NCBI GenBank assembly: GCA_001602955.1
Contig: LVAC01000012.1
Location: 121,894 to 185,893 of the forward strand
Origin: Sulfurospirillum sp001602955
GTDB taxonomy: Bacteria; Campylobacterota; Campylobacteria; Campylobacterales; Sulfurospirillaceae
DNA: 64,000 nucleotides
Reading direction: 5' to 3'
Part shown: positions 7,956 to 17,314 of the stretch, piece after piece
How positions within the stretch are numbered: the stretch's first letter is position 1
Layout of the letters: each line of letters starts with the position of its first letter
Translations under genes and position numbers: made by a program
The notes under the pieces: model-generated
Told to the model about the DNA's origin: nothing
Database searches by the model: none
What the model saw: the letters and a program-made list of their open reading frames with translations, nothing else

Positions 7956-9791
7956 TTAGATTAAAATTCTTCGCGTGTCCTCTTTTTTAACGTCGTCAAA
8001 GTTATCGAGATAGTCAAGGTAAGCGATCAAATATTTACGGCTCATTTCAAAATGTTCTTTAAAGGATTTAATATCGATCCCTTTTTCGTTGCGCATAATG
8101 TCTCGCATATGTTTAACCATCGTACTCAAAGCCGTAGCACTAACGAAAAGATTGTGTTCCAAACGGATCACTTTTTTTGCACGCGTGAGGCTTTTAAGTG
8201 CATCGTCGCCCATTTTTCGGTCGATGTCGAGTGCATCGTAGATATTGTACGGCGCGTCGGGCGTGAATGCCGATTTTTCCAAAATTGCGTAGAGTTTTTC
8301 TTCGATCAAGGCTTCGATATTATTGATATCGATTTGCGCGTTTTTATAGACGCCGCCGACGAAATCCAGCACGCCCTCGTCGCAGAGTTGTTGTAAGACG
8401 TTCTCCACGAGTGCCGTGCTCGCCCATTTGAGTTTAAGCGAAATCGAGCTTGCCGAAAGAAGCGCGTAGGCGTTTTTAGCGTAGATCGTTTTGATAATCC
8501 CCTCAAGTTCCGATCGAATCGAAGCGGGGTAAAGCACTAAGCCTTTTTGATCGACGAAAATGCCTTCCATCGTGTCGGCAATCTCGATAGCTTCGTCATG
8601 GTTGAGTCCGAAGCGTTGGTTGGAAGAGATGAGCCCGAAACCGTGTTTGTGCATCTCGACCAAAAGGGAAAAAGCGCTTCGGTAATCTTTGACATGTAAG
8701 GCGTGAAGCAGTTCTAGTTTCACTTTTTTCTTCATCGGGTCGTTGATAGGATTGAGCACGCGTCCGCCGCCGACCGTTCGCCCGCCGATCGCCAAGATAA
8801 AAGGTTCGCCGTAGACCAAAAAAAGCGTTTTGTTAAAGTGCAATTTCGCGTAGCCTTGCGTAAAACTCTCTTCGTTTTCGTAGCTCAAAAGCCGCGCTTC
8901 GACTTGCTTGGTTCCGACGAAAAGGTTGAGTTTGGCGTTGTGTTTGAGCGTATGTCCGCCGATGCTCTCGACCCACACGTCGGCAACGTCGAATCCTCGG
9001 ATAAACCCTTTTTTACAAAAGAGCAAGCCTTTTTCAAACGAGGCTTTTTGCGCGCTTTGAATGTTGATCGCGGTTCGTTGCGAACTAAACGCTTCGGCAA
9101 CGTCTTGCTCGTGAACTTGAAGGTTCCTGACGGTAAATTCTTTATCGATTTCGGGAGCGTAGAGCTTTTCGCCGACTTTGATCGTTCCGTCTAGAACCGT
9201 TCCGGTCACGACGGTTCCGGCTCCCGCGATCGAAAACGAGCGATCGACGTAGTAGCGAAACAGACCGTTACTTTTTTTAGGCTCGCAAGGCAAGGCGAAG
9301 AGGGTGTTTTTAAGCGTCTCGATCGAAGAAGGCTCATAAATGCTTACCGGAACGATAGCCTTTAGTTGAAGGTGTTTGAGCGTTTCAAAATAGCTTTCGA
9401 TCTCTTTGCGTCGAAGCGCAAGCGTTTCGCCGGAAGCTAGGTCTTTTTTGCTCAAAGCGACGACGATGTGTTTAAGCCCTAAGAGATTGAGAATCTCCAA
9501 ATGCTCTTTAGTTTGGGGCATCATACCTTCATTGGCGTCGATGACGACCAGTCCCGCATCAAATCCGAAAGCTCCGGCGATCATATTTTTTAACAGTTTT
9601 TCATGCCCCGGTACGTCGATAAACGCAACGTTGGTCGTGTCGTTGTGCATGGAAGAAAAACTCAGGTTGATGGTAATTCCGCGGCGTTTTTCTTCTTCTA
9701 AACTATCGCCCTCAAATCCCGTCAGTGCGGTAATAAGAGCCGTTTTACCGTGGTCGACGTGACCGGCGGTTCCGACGATGATATACTCCAT
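7956..9791 (-). CDS. selB: Selenocysteine-specific elongation factor SelB
   Basis: The 611-residue protein starts with the translational GTPase motifs of SelB: 'GTAGHVDHGKT' (P-loop), 'RGITINLSF' (switch I), 'DVPGHEKLLKNM' and 'ALSKKDL'. Domains II and III follow ('DRSFSIAGAGTVVTGTV'), then a C-terminal array of winged helices (about 370-611) that binds the SECIS hairpin. It delivers selenocysteyl-tRNA to in-frame UGA codons, here certainly the one in fdhA. It abuts selA with no gap (selA TAA directly followed by the selB ATG), a classic operon arrangement. All SelB domains are present; the protein is complete. Confidence 0.97.
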   Translation of the reverse strand: MEYIIVGTAGHVDHGKTALITALTGFEGDSLEEEKRRGITINLSFSSMHNDTTNVAFIDVPGHEKLLKNMIAGAFGFDAGLVVIDANEGMMPQTKEHLEILNLLGLKHIVVALSKKDLASGETLALRRKEIESYFETLKHLQLKAIVPVSIYEPSSIETLKNTLFALPCEPKKSNGLFRYYVDRSFSIAGAGTVVTGTVLDGTIKVGEKLYAPEIDKEFTVRNLQVHEQDVAEAFSSQRTAINIQSAQKASFEKGLLFCKKGFIRGFDVADVWVESIGGHTLKHNAKLNLFVGTKQVEARLLSYENEESFTQGYAKLHFNKTLFLVYGEPFILAIGGRTVGGGRVLNPINDPMKKKVKLELLHALHVKDYRSAFSLLVEMHKHGFGLISSNQRFGLNHDEAIEIADTMEGIFVDQKGLVLYPASIRSELEGIIKTIYAKNAYALLSASSISLKLKWASTALVENVLQQLCDEGVLDFVGGVYKNAQIDINNIEALIEEKLYAILEKSAFTPDAPYNIYDALDIDRKMGDDALKSLTRAKKVIRLEHNLFVSATALSTMVKHMRDIMRNEKGIDIKSFKEHFEMSRKYLIAYLDYLDNFDDVKKEDTRRILI

Positions 9792-11129
9792 TTAACGTCC
9801 TAAAAGTGTGGTAATAATCGTGATAAGGCGTGCTTCGTTACTCGGCAATATCGTACGAAAATCGAGTAAAAACGCGTCGTTTTCGATGCGGCCGATCACG
9901 TGCTTTTCGCGAAAAGCACGCTCTAAATGCGTTGCTTTTCCTTTGATACGTAAGGCGACGGTAGGAAAACGTCGGTTGGGAAGCGTACCTCCGCCCATAT
10001 AGGTTTCGCTTTCCACGACCTCGCAAAGCGTTTTACCGACTTTGTTTCGCACAAAAGCGGCACGTTTTTTAAGCTCTTCGACGCTACGGAAAAGAAGCCA
10101 AAGCGTCGGGATCTCTTCGTAGGCTTCTTGCAAATAGGCTTTGATGCTCTCTTCGAGCAAACTCAAGGTGATTTTATCGACGCGAAGCATGCGTAAGAGT
10201 TGGTTTTTTTTCAATGCGGCGATCAAATCCGTGCGTCCGGCGATAATGCCCGCTTGCACGCTTCCAAAGAGCTTGTCGCCGCTAAAGCTGATTAAAGAGG
10301 GCTGACATGTCAGAATTTGCGAGAGCGAATGTTCGCGGTTGCCTAGGTGATAAGGCAGTTTGGGAACATACCCGCTTCCAAGATCGTAGTAGTCCAAAAG
10401 ACCGCGGTTGGCGGCAAGATGTCGCAGGCTTTCGTAATCGACGCTTTCGCTAAATCCTTCCATCGAAAAGTTAGACTGATGCACTTTCATCAACATCGCC
10501 GTACGGTCGTTGATGGCATCGGCATAGTCAAGGATTTTCGTTTTATTGGTCGCACCCACTTCACATAAAATCGCACCGCTTTGCTTCATGACTTCGGGAA
10601 TGCGAAAACTTCCTCCGATTTCGACCAATTCGCCGCGGGAAACCACGACTTCTTTATTTTGAGCAAAGGTGTTGAGTACCAAGAAAACGGCGGCGGCGTT
10701 GTTATTGACGATGAGAACGTCCTCAACGTTCAAAAGGCGTTTGAGATGATTTCCGACATGCTCGTAACGTTCGCCGCGGCATCCGAGCTCCAAGTCGTAT
10801 TCTAAATTGGAGTAGTTGCAAATAACTTCGCTCGCGCGATTTAAGAGCGTTTTAGAGATAAGGCTTCTGCCCATATTGGTGTGTAAAATGACGCCGGTTG
10901 CATTGATGAGCGGTTTTAACGAAGGCTCTAACGCTTCATCGTAAGCCGCTTTGATGGAGCGGATTAACGTCTCTTCGTCAAAACCGTGAATGCTTTGGTC
11001 GATCAGTTTTGTACGTAAATCGTTGATCTTCTGACGAATAATCTGCACCAAAAGATGTTCGTTGAGCCCTTGAAGCTCGGGGTGCGTTAGACATTTGTCG
11101 ACTTTAGGAAGGGTACGAAGCGGATTCAT
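9792..11129 (-). CDS. selA: L-seryl-tRNA(Sec) selenium transferase SelA
   Basis: This 445-residue PLP enzyme converts seryl-tRNA(Sec) to selenocysteyl-tRNA(Sec) using selenophosphate. The family signatures are clear: 'ATGVILHTNMGRSL', 'NNNAAAVFLVLNT', 'GELVEIGGSFRIP', 'EVGATNKT' and the PLP-lysine motif 'SFSGDKLFGSVQAG'. The C-terminal domain ('RIENDAFLLDFRTILP') is complete. The start overlaps the response-regulator stop by 4 bases (ATGA), and the stop is immediately followed by selB, so all are in one operon. Its substrates come from selC at 57971-58068 and SelD at 45610, both in this window. Confidence 0.97.
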   Translation of the reverse strand: MNPLRTLPKVDKCLTHPELQGLNEHLLVQIIRQKINDLRTKLIDQSIHGFDEETLIRSIKAAYDEALEPSLKPLINATGVILHTNMGRSLISKTLLNRASEVICNYSNLEYDLELGCRGERYEHVGNHLKRLLNVEDVLIVNNNAAAVFLVLNTFAQNKEVVVSRGELVEIGGSFRIPEVMKQSGAILCEVGATNKTKILDYADAINDRTAMLMKVHQSNFSMEGFSESVDYESLRHLAANRGLLDYYDLGSGYVPKLPYHLGNREHSLSQILTCQPSLISFSGDKLFGSVQAGIIAGRTDLIAALKKNQLLRMLRVDKITLSLLEESIKAYLQEAYEEIPTLWLLFRSVEELKKRAAFVRNKVGKTLCEVVESETYMGGGTLPNRRFPTVALRIKGKATHLERAFREKHVIGRIENDAFLLDFRTILPSNEARLITIITTLLGR

Positions 11130-11800
11130 GCTTCCTCCGGTAAGGGAAGTTTGGTTTCGTCGAAAAGGTATTTTTTATTTTGTATTTTAGTCAAAATACC
11201 CTGATCGCCGAGCTGTTTAAAGAGTTTGATGACGGTCGGTTTGCTGACGCCTACTTGCTCCATAATTTCGCTGTAGGAGTAATTGAGCATATTGTCGTTG
11301 TCGAGATTTTTGATAATAAAACGGATAATTTCGACTTGCTTGCTGTCGGTGACCGCGGAGATAGTTTTGATGATATTGTACGAACGCTCGATCTCTTTGG
11401 CCTGAATTTTCGGCAGTAAAACGTCGTGCAAAGCGTTAAGCAGTTCTTTGATGTTGACAGGCTTGATTAAATAGTTATCGACGTGAAGTTTGATAGCATC
11501 AAGGAGGTATTCGGTGTCGCTAAACGCAGTGGTGACAATGGAGGGCATTTCGATCTCCAAATCGTGCTTGAGCGTCCGCAAAAAGTCGAGTCCGTTACTG
11601 TAGCGAAGGTGAATATCGGCGATAATAACGTCGATTTTTTCGGTTTTGATGATTTCCAACGCTTCGTCGATCGTTTGCACCGGATAGATTTTTTTCACGA
11701 AATCTTCCAAGACCGAAGTCGTATGTTTGAGAAGATCCGCTTCGTCTTCGATATACAAAACGTTAAAAGTGCCTAAAAGCTCGAAATTACGCTTATTCAT
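11126..11800 (-). CDS. Response regulator with C-terminal winged helix
   Basis: The 224-residue protein has a receiver domain (about 12-125) with 'LYIEDEADLL' (acidic pocket), phosphorylatable Asp in 'VIIADIHLRYSNGL', Thr in 'IVTTAFSD' and Lys in 'NYLIKPVN'. A linker leads to a helix-turn-helix domain (about 155-215): 'YSYSEIMEQVGVSKPTVIKLFKQLGDQGIL', a winged-helix layout rather than OmpR or NarL. This receiver plus HTH type is common in Campylobacterota. It overlaps the kinase by 8 bases and selA by 4, so it is the output of the sensory module and is cotranscribed with selAB. The divergent formate dehydrogenase promoter is the obvious candidate target. Confidence 0.88.
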   Translation of the reverse strand: MNKRNFELLGTFNVLYIEDEADLLKHTTSVLEDFVKKIYPVQTIDEALEIIKTEKIDVIIADIHLRYSNGLDFLRTLKHDLEIEMPSIVTTAFSDTEYLLDAIKLHVDNYLIKPVNIKELLNALHDVLLPKIQAKEIERSYNIIKTISAVTDSKQVEIIRFIIKNLDNDNMLNYSYSEIMEQVGVSKPTVIKLFKQLGDQGILTKIQNKKYLFDETKLPLPEEA

Positions 11801-13439
11801 CCTCTGCCTCGCCTAAATCAATCTGTTTTTTGGGTATTTCGATCGTAAACATAGTGCAATCGAAAAAATCTTTCGTCCCGAGTTTGTGGCGAAGGTTTTT
11901 ACATGTAATCTTTCCGTGCATATGTTTTTCGACCATTTGTTTTGACATGTAAAGCCCGATTCCCGTGCCTACGCTTTTGTGTTTTGTCGTAAAATAGGGG
12001 TCGAACACTTTGGGTATTATATCACTTTTTATTCCGCCGCCGTTGTCGATGACGTTGACGAAAATACTCTCTTGATTTTGTTTGGAGATAATGTGAATGA
12101 TCTTTTCGTTCAGTTCTGTTTTGCCCGCTAAAATGTCCTTGGAATTTCCGATCAGGTTTAACAACACGTGAATCAGCTCGTTTTTAAAGCCGAATGCTTC
12201 GATGTCGTTGCGGATGAAAAACCGTAGCGTGATCTCTTCTTTTTCCAATTGGTATTTGGAAAGATCGATCGCTTTTTGGATCACGTCTTGAATGTGAAAC
12301 GTTTTTTTGCTTTTGTTGGGGTTGAAGAACGTACGAAAATCTTCCAAGGTTTCGGACATATTTGACGAGAGTAGTTCGGCATCTTTAACGCGCGAGCTTA
12401 CAAACGCTTCATCGAGTTTTCCCGCGTAGAATTTACTCTCAAAACTTTGAATGATCATCATCAAAGAGCCTAAAGGTTGTCGCCATTGATGCGCGATATT
12501 TTGAAGCATCTCTCCTAAAGAGGCAAGGCGGGCTTGCTGAAACATAATGTTGTCTTTTTTGCGGCTGTTCTCGACTTCACGCTTGATGCGTTGTTCTAGC
12601 GAGTTGTTCAGGTCTCTAAGCTCATGCGTCTTTTCGGCGATATTTTCTTCCAAATAGTTGTGAATGTTTTTAAAATGGTTGATGATGATTAAAAGCACCA
12701 TCGTGATAAAAAAGAAGATCATACCGATGAGTAAGATGAGCATATAGGTACTGGTTTGAAACAAGCTGTCGTTAATCTGTTTTTCGGAAATCGATTGTTT
12801 GAGGTGGCTTGTAATCAAACTGGAAAGATAGATGTTTAAAGAGTTGGTCGAGAGCATAATCGAGTCGATCATCGCCGCGGCTTCTTGGGGTTTTTGCGCT
12901 TTGAGTCGATCAATCAAAAGCGTGATTTGCGCGTCCAATTCGTCCATTTTGAGGGAAATTTTTTCGACGATACCTTGCTGAAAAACGTTTTTCTCGGGTT
13001 TGTTCGGAGTCACCAAGAAGAGGCTGAGCCAACGACTCGCAAAGTAGGGGACGCCTCCGATATGCATATTGGCGGCTTTTTGATAACTTTGCCACTGTTT
13101 TCGAATAATTTGTTGCGAAAGGTAAATGACCTCGATCGCATCTTGGCTACTGATTTGTTTGTCTTTGATGTCGCTCAGGGTTTCGGAGATGTTAACGCGG
13201 TAGATGTCTTTGATCTCTTCCAAATCGACCTGCGGAAGTGTGTGCTTTTGAAACAACGTTTCGTAGTCGTACTTGAGTGCAAAAATAGAAACGAACATCA
13301 AAAAGCCGATGGTCATCGTGCCGCTGAGAATAATCGTAATGAGTATTTTTGTTTTATTGCTAAATTTGATCGTTTCGAGTTTTTGGTTGATAAACTGAAC
13401 TAGCGTCATCTTAATACTCGTATTTTTGGATGATTTCAA
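11793..13439 (-). CDS. Sensor histidine kinase paired with a periplasmic binding protein
   Basis: The 548-residue kinase has transmembrane helices at about 28-50 and 235-257, bracketing a periplasmic domain, then a coiled coil ('EENIAEKTHELRDLNNSLEQ'). The phosphoacceptor motif is 'IAHQWRQPLGSLMM' near residue 315. The ATP domain has 'ELIHVLLNLIGNSKDI' (N box), 'VIDNGGGI' (G1) and 'GTGIGLYMSK' (G2). The start shown is TTG at 13439; an ATG ten codons later at 13409 would begin one base after the upstream stop and is equally possible. Neighbours are a binding protein upstream and a response regulator downstream, so the ligand is probably presented by the binding protein. Confidence 0.88.
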   Translation of the reverse strand: MKSSKNTSIKMTLVQFINQKLETIKFSNKTKILITIILSGTMTIGFLMFVSIFALKYDYETLFQKHTLPQVDLEEIKDIYRVNISETLSDIKDKQISSQDAIEVIYLSQQIIRKQWQSYQKAANMHIGGVPYFASRWLSLFLVTPNKPEKNVFQQGIVEKISLKMDELDAQITLLIDRLKAQKPQEAAAMIDSIMLSTNSLNIYLSSLITSHLKQSISEKQINDSLFQTSTYMLILLIGMIFFFITMVLLIIINHFKNIHNYLEENIAEKTHELRDLNNSLEQRIKREVENSRKKDNIMFQQARLASLGEMLQNIAHQWRQPLGSLMMIIQSFESKFYAGKLDEAFVSSRVKDAELLSSNMSETLEDFRTFFNPNKSKKTFHIQDVIQKAIDLSKYQLEKEEITLRFFIRNDIEAFGFKNELIHVLLNLIGNSKDILAGKTELNEKIIHIISKQNQESIFVNVIDNGGGIKSDIIPKVFDPYFTTKHKSVGTGIGLYMSKQMVEKHMHGKITCKNLRHKLGTKDFFDCTMFTIEIPKKQIDLGEAEDE

Positions 13440-14613
13440 ATTTACCTTGACGGTAGTTGGACAAATAGACGTTGTTGAGCAATTGTGAATGCTTATAGCG
13501 CAACGGAATGTTATCCAAACTGTTTTTAGGCAATGTTTTTAAAGCGTGTAAAAATTTGGATCGGCTCAAAGGCCCTTGCACCGCTTTTAACGCTTTGACG
13601 AGTGCTTTTGCGGACAAATAGGCTTCAAAAGAGACTAAAGAGGGCTTTTCTTCGGGGTAGTAAAAGCTAAGATGGTCCAAATACTCGGCCGCTTCTTTAG
13701 AGTAAAAATCATCGTACGAAGGGACGGTTTGCGAGAAAAGAATGTTCTCTCCGTTGCCGTGAAGCTCATGCATCAAAGCATCGGCATTGACAAACGAAAT
13801 CGGGCAGAAGATGATTTTTTGAGGGCAGCACTCTTTCACTTTCTCGATAAAACGTGCCGTCGGTTTGTATGCGCCCACCAAAATGATGGCTTCGGGTTTT
13901 GCCGCTTCGATTTCATGAATCGCATGGCGAATGGAGAGCGTATTGCGTTTGTACGTTCCTTCGGCGGAGAGTATCAAATTGCGTTTGGAAAGTGCATGCG
14001 AAAGAGCGATATAACCCTCTTCGCCGTAATCGTCGTTTTGGTAAAAAATGGCAAACCGCTTTACGTTTAAAACGCTGGTTAGGTGTTCGACCAACGCATC
14101 GACCTCTTCTTCGTAAGAACTGCGAAAATTCACGATATTGTCCGCCTCTTCGGTGCGTAAGAAAGAAGCACCCGTGTAAGGAGCGATGAAAGGCGTACCG
14201 CTCTCTTCGACCAACGGTAAAACACGTTTCACCGTCGGCGTACCGACAAAACCGAAGAGAGCGAAGACATTGTCTTTATTAAGTAAGGTAAGCGTGTTAC
14301 TCCACGTGTTTTCAGGTTCGTATTTATCGTCGTAGCTGATGAGCTCGACGTTCTTACCTTGAATGCCGCCTTTGGCGTTGGTGTAGCTAAAATAGGTATT
14401 GGCACCCACGACGATGTCTTTGCCCAAATGGCTGTTGATACCGCTGAGCGGTAACGATGTACCTAAGACGATCGATTCTTTAGGCATGGCAGTGTGGTAG
14501 ATCGTAAAGATTCCCGTAAGCGCGACAAAACTGACTAAAATAACGGTAGCGACTAGGAAAACTTTATTAACCAATGGTAGCCTCTGTGCGTTGGGATAAA
14601 TGATTATAGCCAT
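13411..14613 (-). CDS. Membrane-tethered LivJ-type periplasmic binding protein of a sensory module
   Basis: The 400-residue protein has one hydrophobic helix (about 17-38) without a clear cleavage site, then a type I periplasmic binding fold as in branched-chain amino acid receptors: 'IVLGTSLPLSGINSHLGKDI', 'KNVELISYDDKYEPENTW', 'VFALFGFVGTPTVKRVLPLV' and 'FAIFYQNDDYGEEGY'. No transporter genes accompany it. Instead it overlaps a histidine kinase gene by 29 bases (or abuts it), so it is likely the ligand-sensing arm of a three-component system. The ligand might be a small organic acid or amide such as formate, but nothing in the sequence proves that. Confidence 0.82.
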   Translation of the reverse strand: MAIIIYPNAQRLPLVNKVFLVATVILVSFVALTGIFTIYHTAMPKESIVLGTSLPLSGINSHLGKDIVVGANTYFSYTNAKGGIQGKNVELISYDDKYEPENTWSNTLTLLNKDNVFALFGFVGTPTVKRVLPLVEESGTPFIAPYTGASFLRTEEADNIVNFRSSYEEEVDALVEHLTSVLNVKRFAIFYQNDDYGEEGYIALSHALSKRNLILSAEGTYKRNTLSIRHAIHEIEAAKPEAIILVGAYKPTARFIEKVKECCPQKIIFCPISFVNADALMHELHGNGENILFSQTVPSYDDFYSKEAAEYLDHLSFYYPEEKPSLVSFEAYLSAKALVKALKAVQGPLSRSKFLHALKTLPKNSLDNIPLRYKHSQLLNNVYLSNYRQGKFEIIQKYEY

Positions 14614-14731
14614 ATGAAGTTTAATCTCTCCCTAAGTTCGCAAAACGCCCCTGCGAACGTTGTATAAATTAATATATAACTATAAGTAAACGTGATAATT
14701 TTTGTCTTGTTAAGATCGCTTTAAAGGTTTT
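14614..14731. promoter_or_regulatory. Divergent promoter region: sensor-selAB operon / formate dehydrogenase operon
   Basis: This 118-bp AT-rich gap separates the minus-strand sensor-selAB operon from the plus-strand formate dehydrogenase operon. It contains a 24-bp ModE-like dyad at 14658-14681 (left half CGTTGTATA, right half ATATATAACT) differing from the three sites in the molybdenum region at three positions. I did not fix individual -10 boxes. Confidence 0.5.
14658..14681. promoter_or_regulatory. Candidate ModE-like box in front of the formate dehydrogenase operon
   Basis: The left half CGTTGTATA, a 5-base spacer and the right half ATATATAACT fit the pattern seen at 26452, 28180 and 29218 (CGNTRTATT, 5 bp, AANTATWAYG) at 16 of 19 scored positions. 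It ends 50 bases before the Fe-S protein start. The region is AT-rich, so a chance match is possible. Confidence 0.4.
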
Positions 14732-16459
14732 ATGCTTACAATACGGTCAATAAACATTTACCAACTGGACGTTGAAATGCATCAAGAATTTGCTTACTTT
14801 AGTACAACACCGCTTGACTTTCCTCTAGGCGACGAGATTGACGTCGTAAACGCTTCAACCGAAGCGGAGTACATCGTCTCTAACGATCCGTGCGTCAACG
14901 CGGTTATTTATGCTCCTGAAATTAACTTCTATCTTACACGCTCCAAAGACGTTTTGGCTCAAAAAATTCGAAATGTTTCCAAATTGTATGCCATTCGAGC
15001 CGTCGGATTTGACTACGCGCAAGACCAAGACTATGCCCAAGAGGTCGGCACAAAGTTACTTATCGTAACGGAAGATCGTGAAAAAGAGGCATTAAAAGAT
15101 ATATTGTCGGCTGAAGGTTATAGCGTTGTTACGCTTTTACCATCAATGATTTTAGACGTGAACGGGCATATCGGCGACTTAGTCGTGGTTTTGAAAAAAG
15201 ACGATGCGATATTAGAATTGAACTGCGATCAAATACTCTGGTGGAACGCTCCGAGTTTTGCGATGAAACAAAGCGGCGTTTACGATCCTTCGCTGCTCGG
15301 CGAAGAGGCGGCGTTGAAAAAAATGCGTACGAATACCGGTACGTATCGCTACAAAAACTTTATCAATTACGATAGTTCGATTTGCCAATACCATGAGCGT
15401 CGCGAAGAGGTGTGCGGTAAATGTGCCGAAGTGTGTCCGACGGTAGCCATCTTAAAAGAAGACGAAACGAAGCATTTAGTTTTTTCGCATATCGATTGCC
15501 ACGGTTGCGGCGGCTGTATTAGCGTTTGTCCGAGCGGTGCTTTGGACTATACGCAGATGCCAAGACGCGCATTTTCTTATATGAGCGAATACTACGAAGG
15601 AACGATTCCTTTAATTATTCCTCAAAAAATGGATTTGGATTCTATCACGATTCCTTTGGAAGAAAACGTTTTACCGATGATGATCGAAGGCGAAAAATAC
15701 CTTCACGAAGCGCATATGCTCAATTTGCTTCAAACATGCGGCAATCCGATCGTGTTTTATACCGATTTTATCTCCAAAGGTACGGGCGACGTTATTCGCA
15801 TTATCAATGAAATTTTTGAACGCAAATACGCTAAAAAAGCAATTTTCGTTTGCCAAAACGCACAAGAATTAAGTCACGCTTTCGAGACGATGCAAGCTTT
15901 GCCGGAGTGCCGATACGGCATTAACGAAGAGGGTTTACGCAAACGCGAAATCTTTTCGGCGCGTTTGGCACATTTGGTCGGCGATGAGGATTTGGGTACG
16001 GTTCGAACCGGTGAACATGTCCATTACGGCGATATTCGCATCGATGCGGAAAAATGTACGTTGTGTTTAAGCTGTGTGGGTGCTTGTAACGTTAGAGCTT
16101 TGACGGCGCATCCGGAAGATAATTCGTTACGCTTCAACGCATCGATTTGTACGAATTGCGGTTATTGCGAAGCGACCTGTCCGGAAAAAGAGTGCTTGAG
16201 CGTGATTAAAGACGAACTTCGACTTAGCCCGACATGGTTTTCCCAACGCATCATGGCGCAAGACGAACTTTTCAAATGCACCGAGTGCGGCAAAGAGTTC
16301 GCAACGGCAAAAGCGGTACGTAAAATAGCCGCCATTATGACGCCTCTGTTTTTAGGCGATCCGGTAAAACTCAAGACGCTTTATTGCTGTCCCGATTGCA
16401 AAGCAAAGGTTATTTTTAGAGCTTCCGTCGAAGCAAACGTTAACGAAACGGTAGGGTAA
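14732..16459 (+). CDS. Multi-cluster 4Fe-4S protein of the formate dehydrogenase locus
   Basis: The 575-residue soluble protein has an N-terminal domain without Cys motifs (about 1-210), then ferredoxin-type clusters: 'CGKCAEVCP' and 'CHGCGGCISVCP' (about 230-270), 'CTLCLSCVGACN' and 'CTNCGYCEATCP' (about 443-485), and a C-terminal zinc-ribbon-like pair 'CTECGKEF' and 'CCPDCKAK'. It has no signal peptide, so it is cytoplasmic. Such proteins open the fdh locus in Campylobacterota. A role in electron transfer, or in handing electrons or sulfur to the apo-enzyme during assembly, is plausible, but the exact job is unknown. It is 6 bases upstream of the TorD-like gene, and is the first gene of the operon. 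Confidence 0.8.
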   Translation: MLTIRSINIYQLDVEMHQEFAYFSTTPLDFPLGDEIDVVNASTEAEYIVSNDPCVNAVIYAPEINFYLTRSKDVLAQKIRNVSKLYAIRAVGFDYAQDQDYAQEVGTKLLIVTEDREKEALKDILSAEGYSVVTLLPSMILDVNGHIGDLVVVLKKDDAILELNCDQILWWNAPSFAMKQSGVYDPSLLGEEAALKKMRTNTGTYRYKNFINYDSSICQYHERREEVCGKCAEVCPTVAILKEDETKHLVFSHIDCHGCGGCISVCPSGALDYTQMPRRAFSYMSEYYEGTIPLIIPQKMDLDSITIPLEENVLPMMIEGEKYLHEAHMLNLLQTCGNPIVFYTDFISKGTGDVIRIINEIFERKYAKKAIFVCQNAQELSHAFETMQALPECRYGINEEGLRKREIFSARLAHLVGDEDLGTVRTGEHVHYGDIRIDAEKCTLCLSCVGACNVRALTAHPEDNSLRFNASICTNCGYCEATCPEKECLSVIKDELRLSPTWFSQRIMAQDELFKCTECGKEFATAKAVRKIAAIMTPLFLGDPVKLKTLYCCPDCKAKVIFRASVEANVNETVG

Positions 16460-16465
16460 ACACGG

Positions 16466-17185
16466 ATGCAAACCAATGATCAATCCATCCATCAAGCAAG
16501 AGCGTTGTATTACACGTTTTTTGCAAAAATATTAAGTTTCAATGCTCAGGCAGACAAATATGCGAATCTAGCAGATTTATTGAAGATTTTTATCGCCAAT
16601 CCACTCGATGAAGACTCCGATGCGGCGTTTCGTTCAATCGATTCGTCTTTACGTGCCAAAGGGGGTTGCGAAGCGCTCAAACAAGAATACGACGAGGTGT
16701 TCGTCTCTCCTGAAAGCTCGTTCATTCCGATAAGTGCATCGTATTACGACGAAGGGCGTGATGATGGCCAAAAAAGGGTCAAAGCGGCAGGTTTGGTCTT
16801 TCGTTCCAAATTTCGTAAAAACGATTCGGTATGCAACGATTCGGAAGATCAAGTGCTTTTCTTATTTCAGTTGATGAGCCGTTTGATCGAAGCGGGTGTT
16901 GCGGGCGATGAAGAGAGCTTAACATTGGCGAAAGAGGTTTTTGCCGAAATCATCAACGATTTTATCGACGAGTTTACCGCCTTGTTATTTCAACACGAAA
17001 AAAGCTTTTTCTATCAAAATACGGCGATCGTTTTAAAAACATTTATTGCTTTTGAACGCTTGTTCTTACATATCGAAGCTTCGCATAAAATCGCCAGCGA
17101 AGAGAGGGCAAGTGCGGTCATTCAAAAAGACAGAAAACCTTTAACACAAAGGGTAAGACGTAACTTGGACGAAATCGTCTTGTGA
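16466..17185 (+). CDS. TorD/DmsD-family redox enzyme maturation chaperone
   Basis: The 239-residue all-helical cytoplasmic protein resembles TorD-family chaperones: 'ARALYYTFFAKIL' at the N terminus, 'LKQEYDEVFVSPESSFIPISASYYDEGRDDG' matching the family's EYxxLF..P core, and 'FLFQLMSRLIE' . These proteins bind the twin-arginine signal of a molybdoenzyme and hold it back from export until the cofactor is inserted. Its location directly upstream of the Tat substrates at 17315 and 17533 points to FdhA as client. The spacing to the upstream gene is 6 bases. Confidence 0.85.
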   Translation: MQTNDQSIHQARALYYTFFAKILSFNAQADKYANLADLLKIFIANPLDEDSDAAFRSIDSSLRAKGGCEALKQEYDEVFVSPESSFIPISASYYDEGRDDGQKRVKAAGLVFRSKFRKNDSVCNDSEDQVLFLFQLMSRLIEAGVAGDEESLTLAKEVFAEIINDFIDEFTALLFQHEKSFFYQNTAIVLKTFIAFERLFLHIEASHKIASEERASAVIQKDRKPLTQRVRRNLDEIVL

Positions 17186-17314
17186 TTTTTACGCGCTATG
17201 AATATGCCAAAATCGCATATTCATAGGGGTTTCCAAAGCACGCGCGTGCTTGTTTTGAAAACTCTTTTTAAGAGTCGATACGAAAACCTATTCCTAAACA
17301 GGAGGTCTGAGAAG

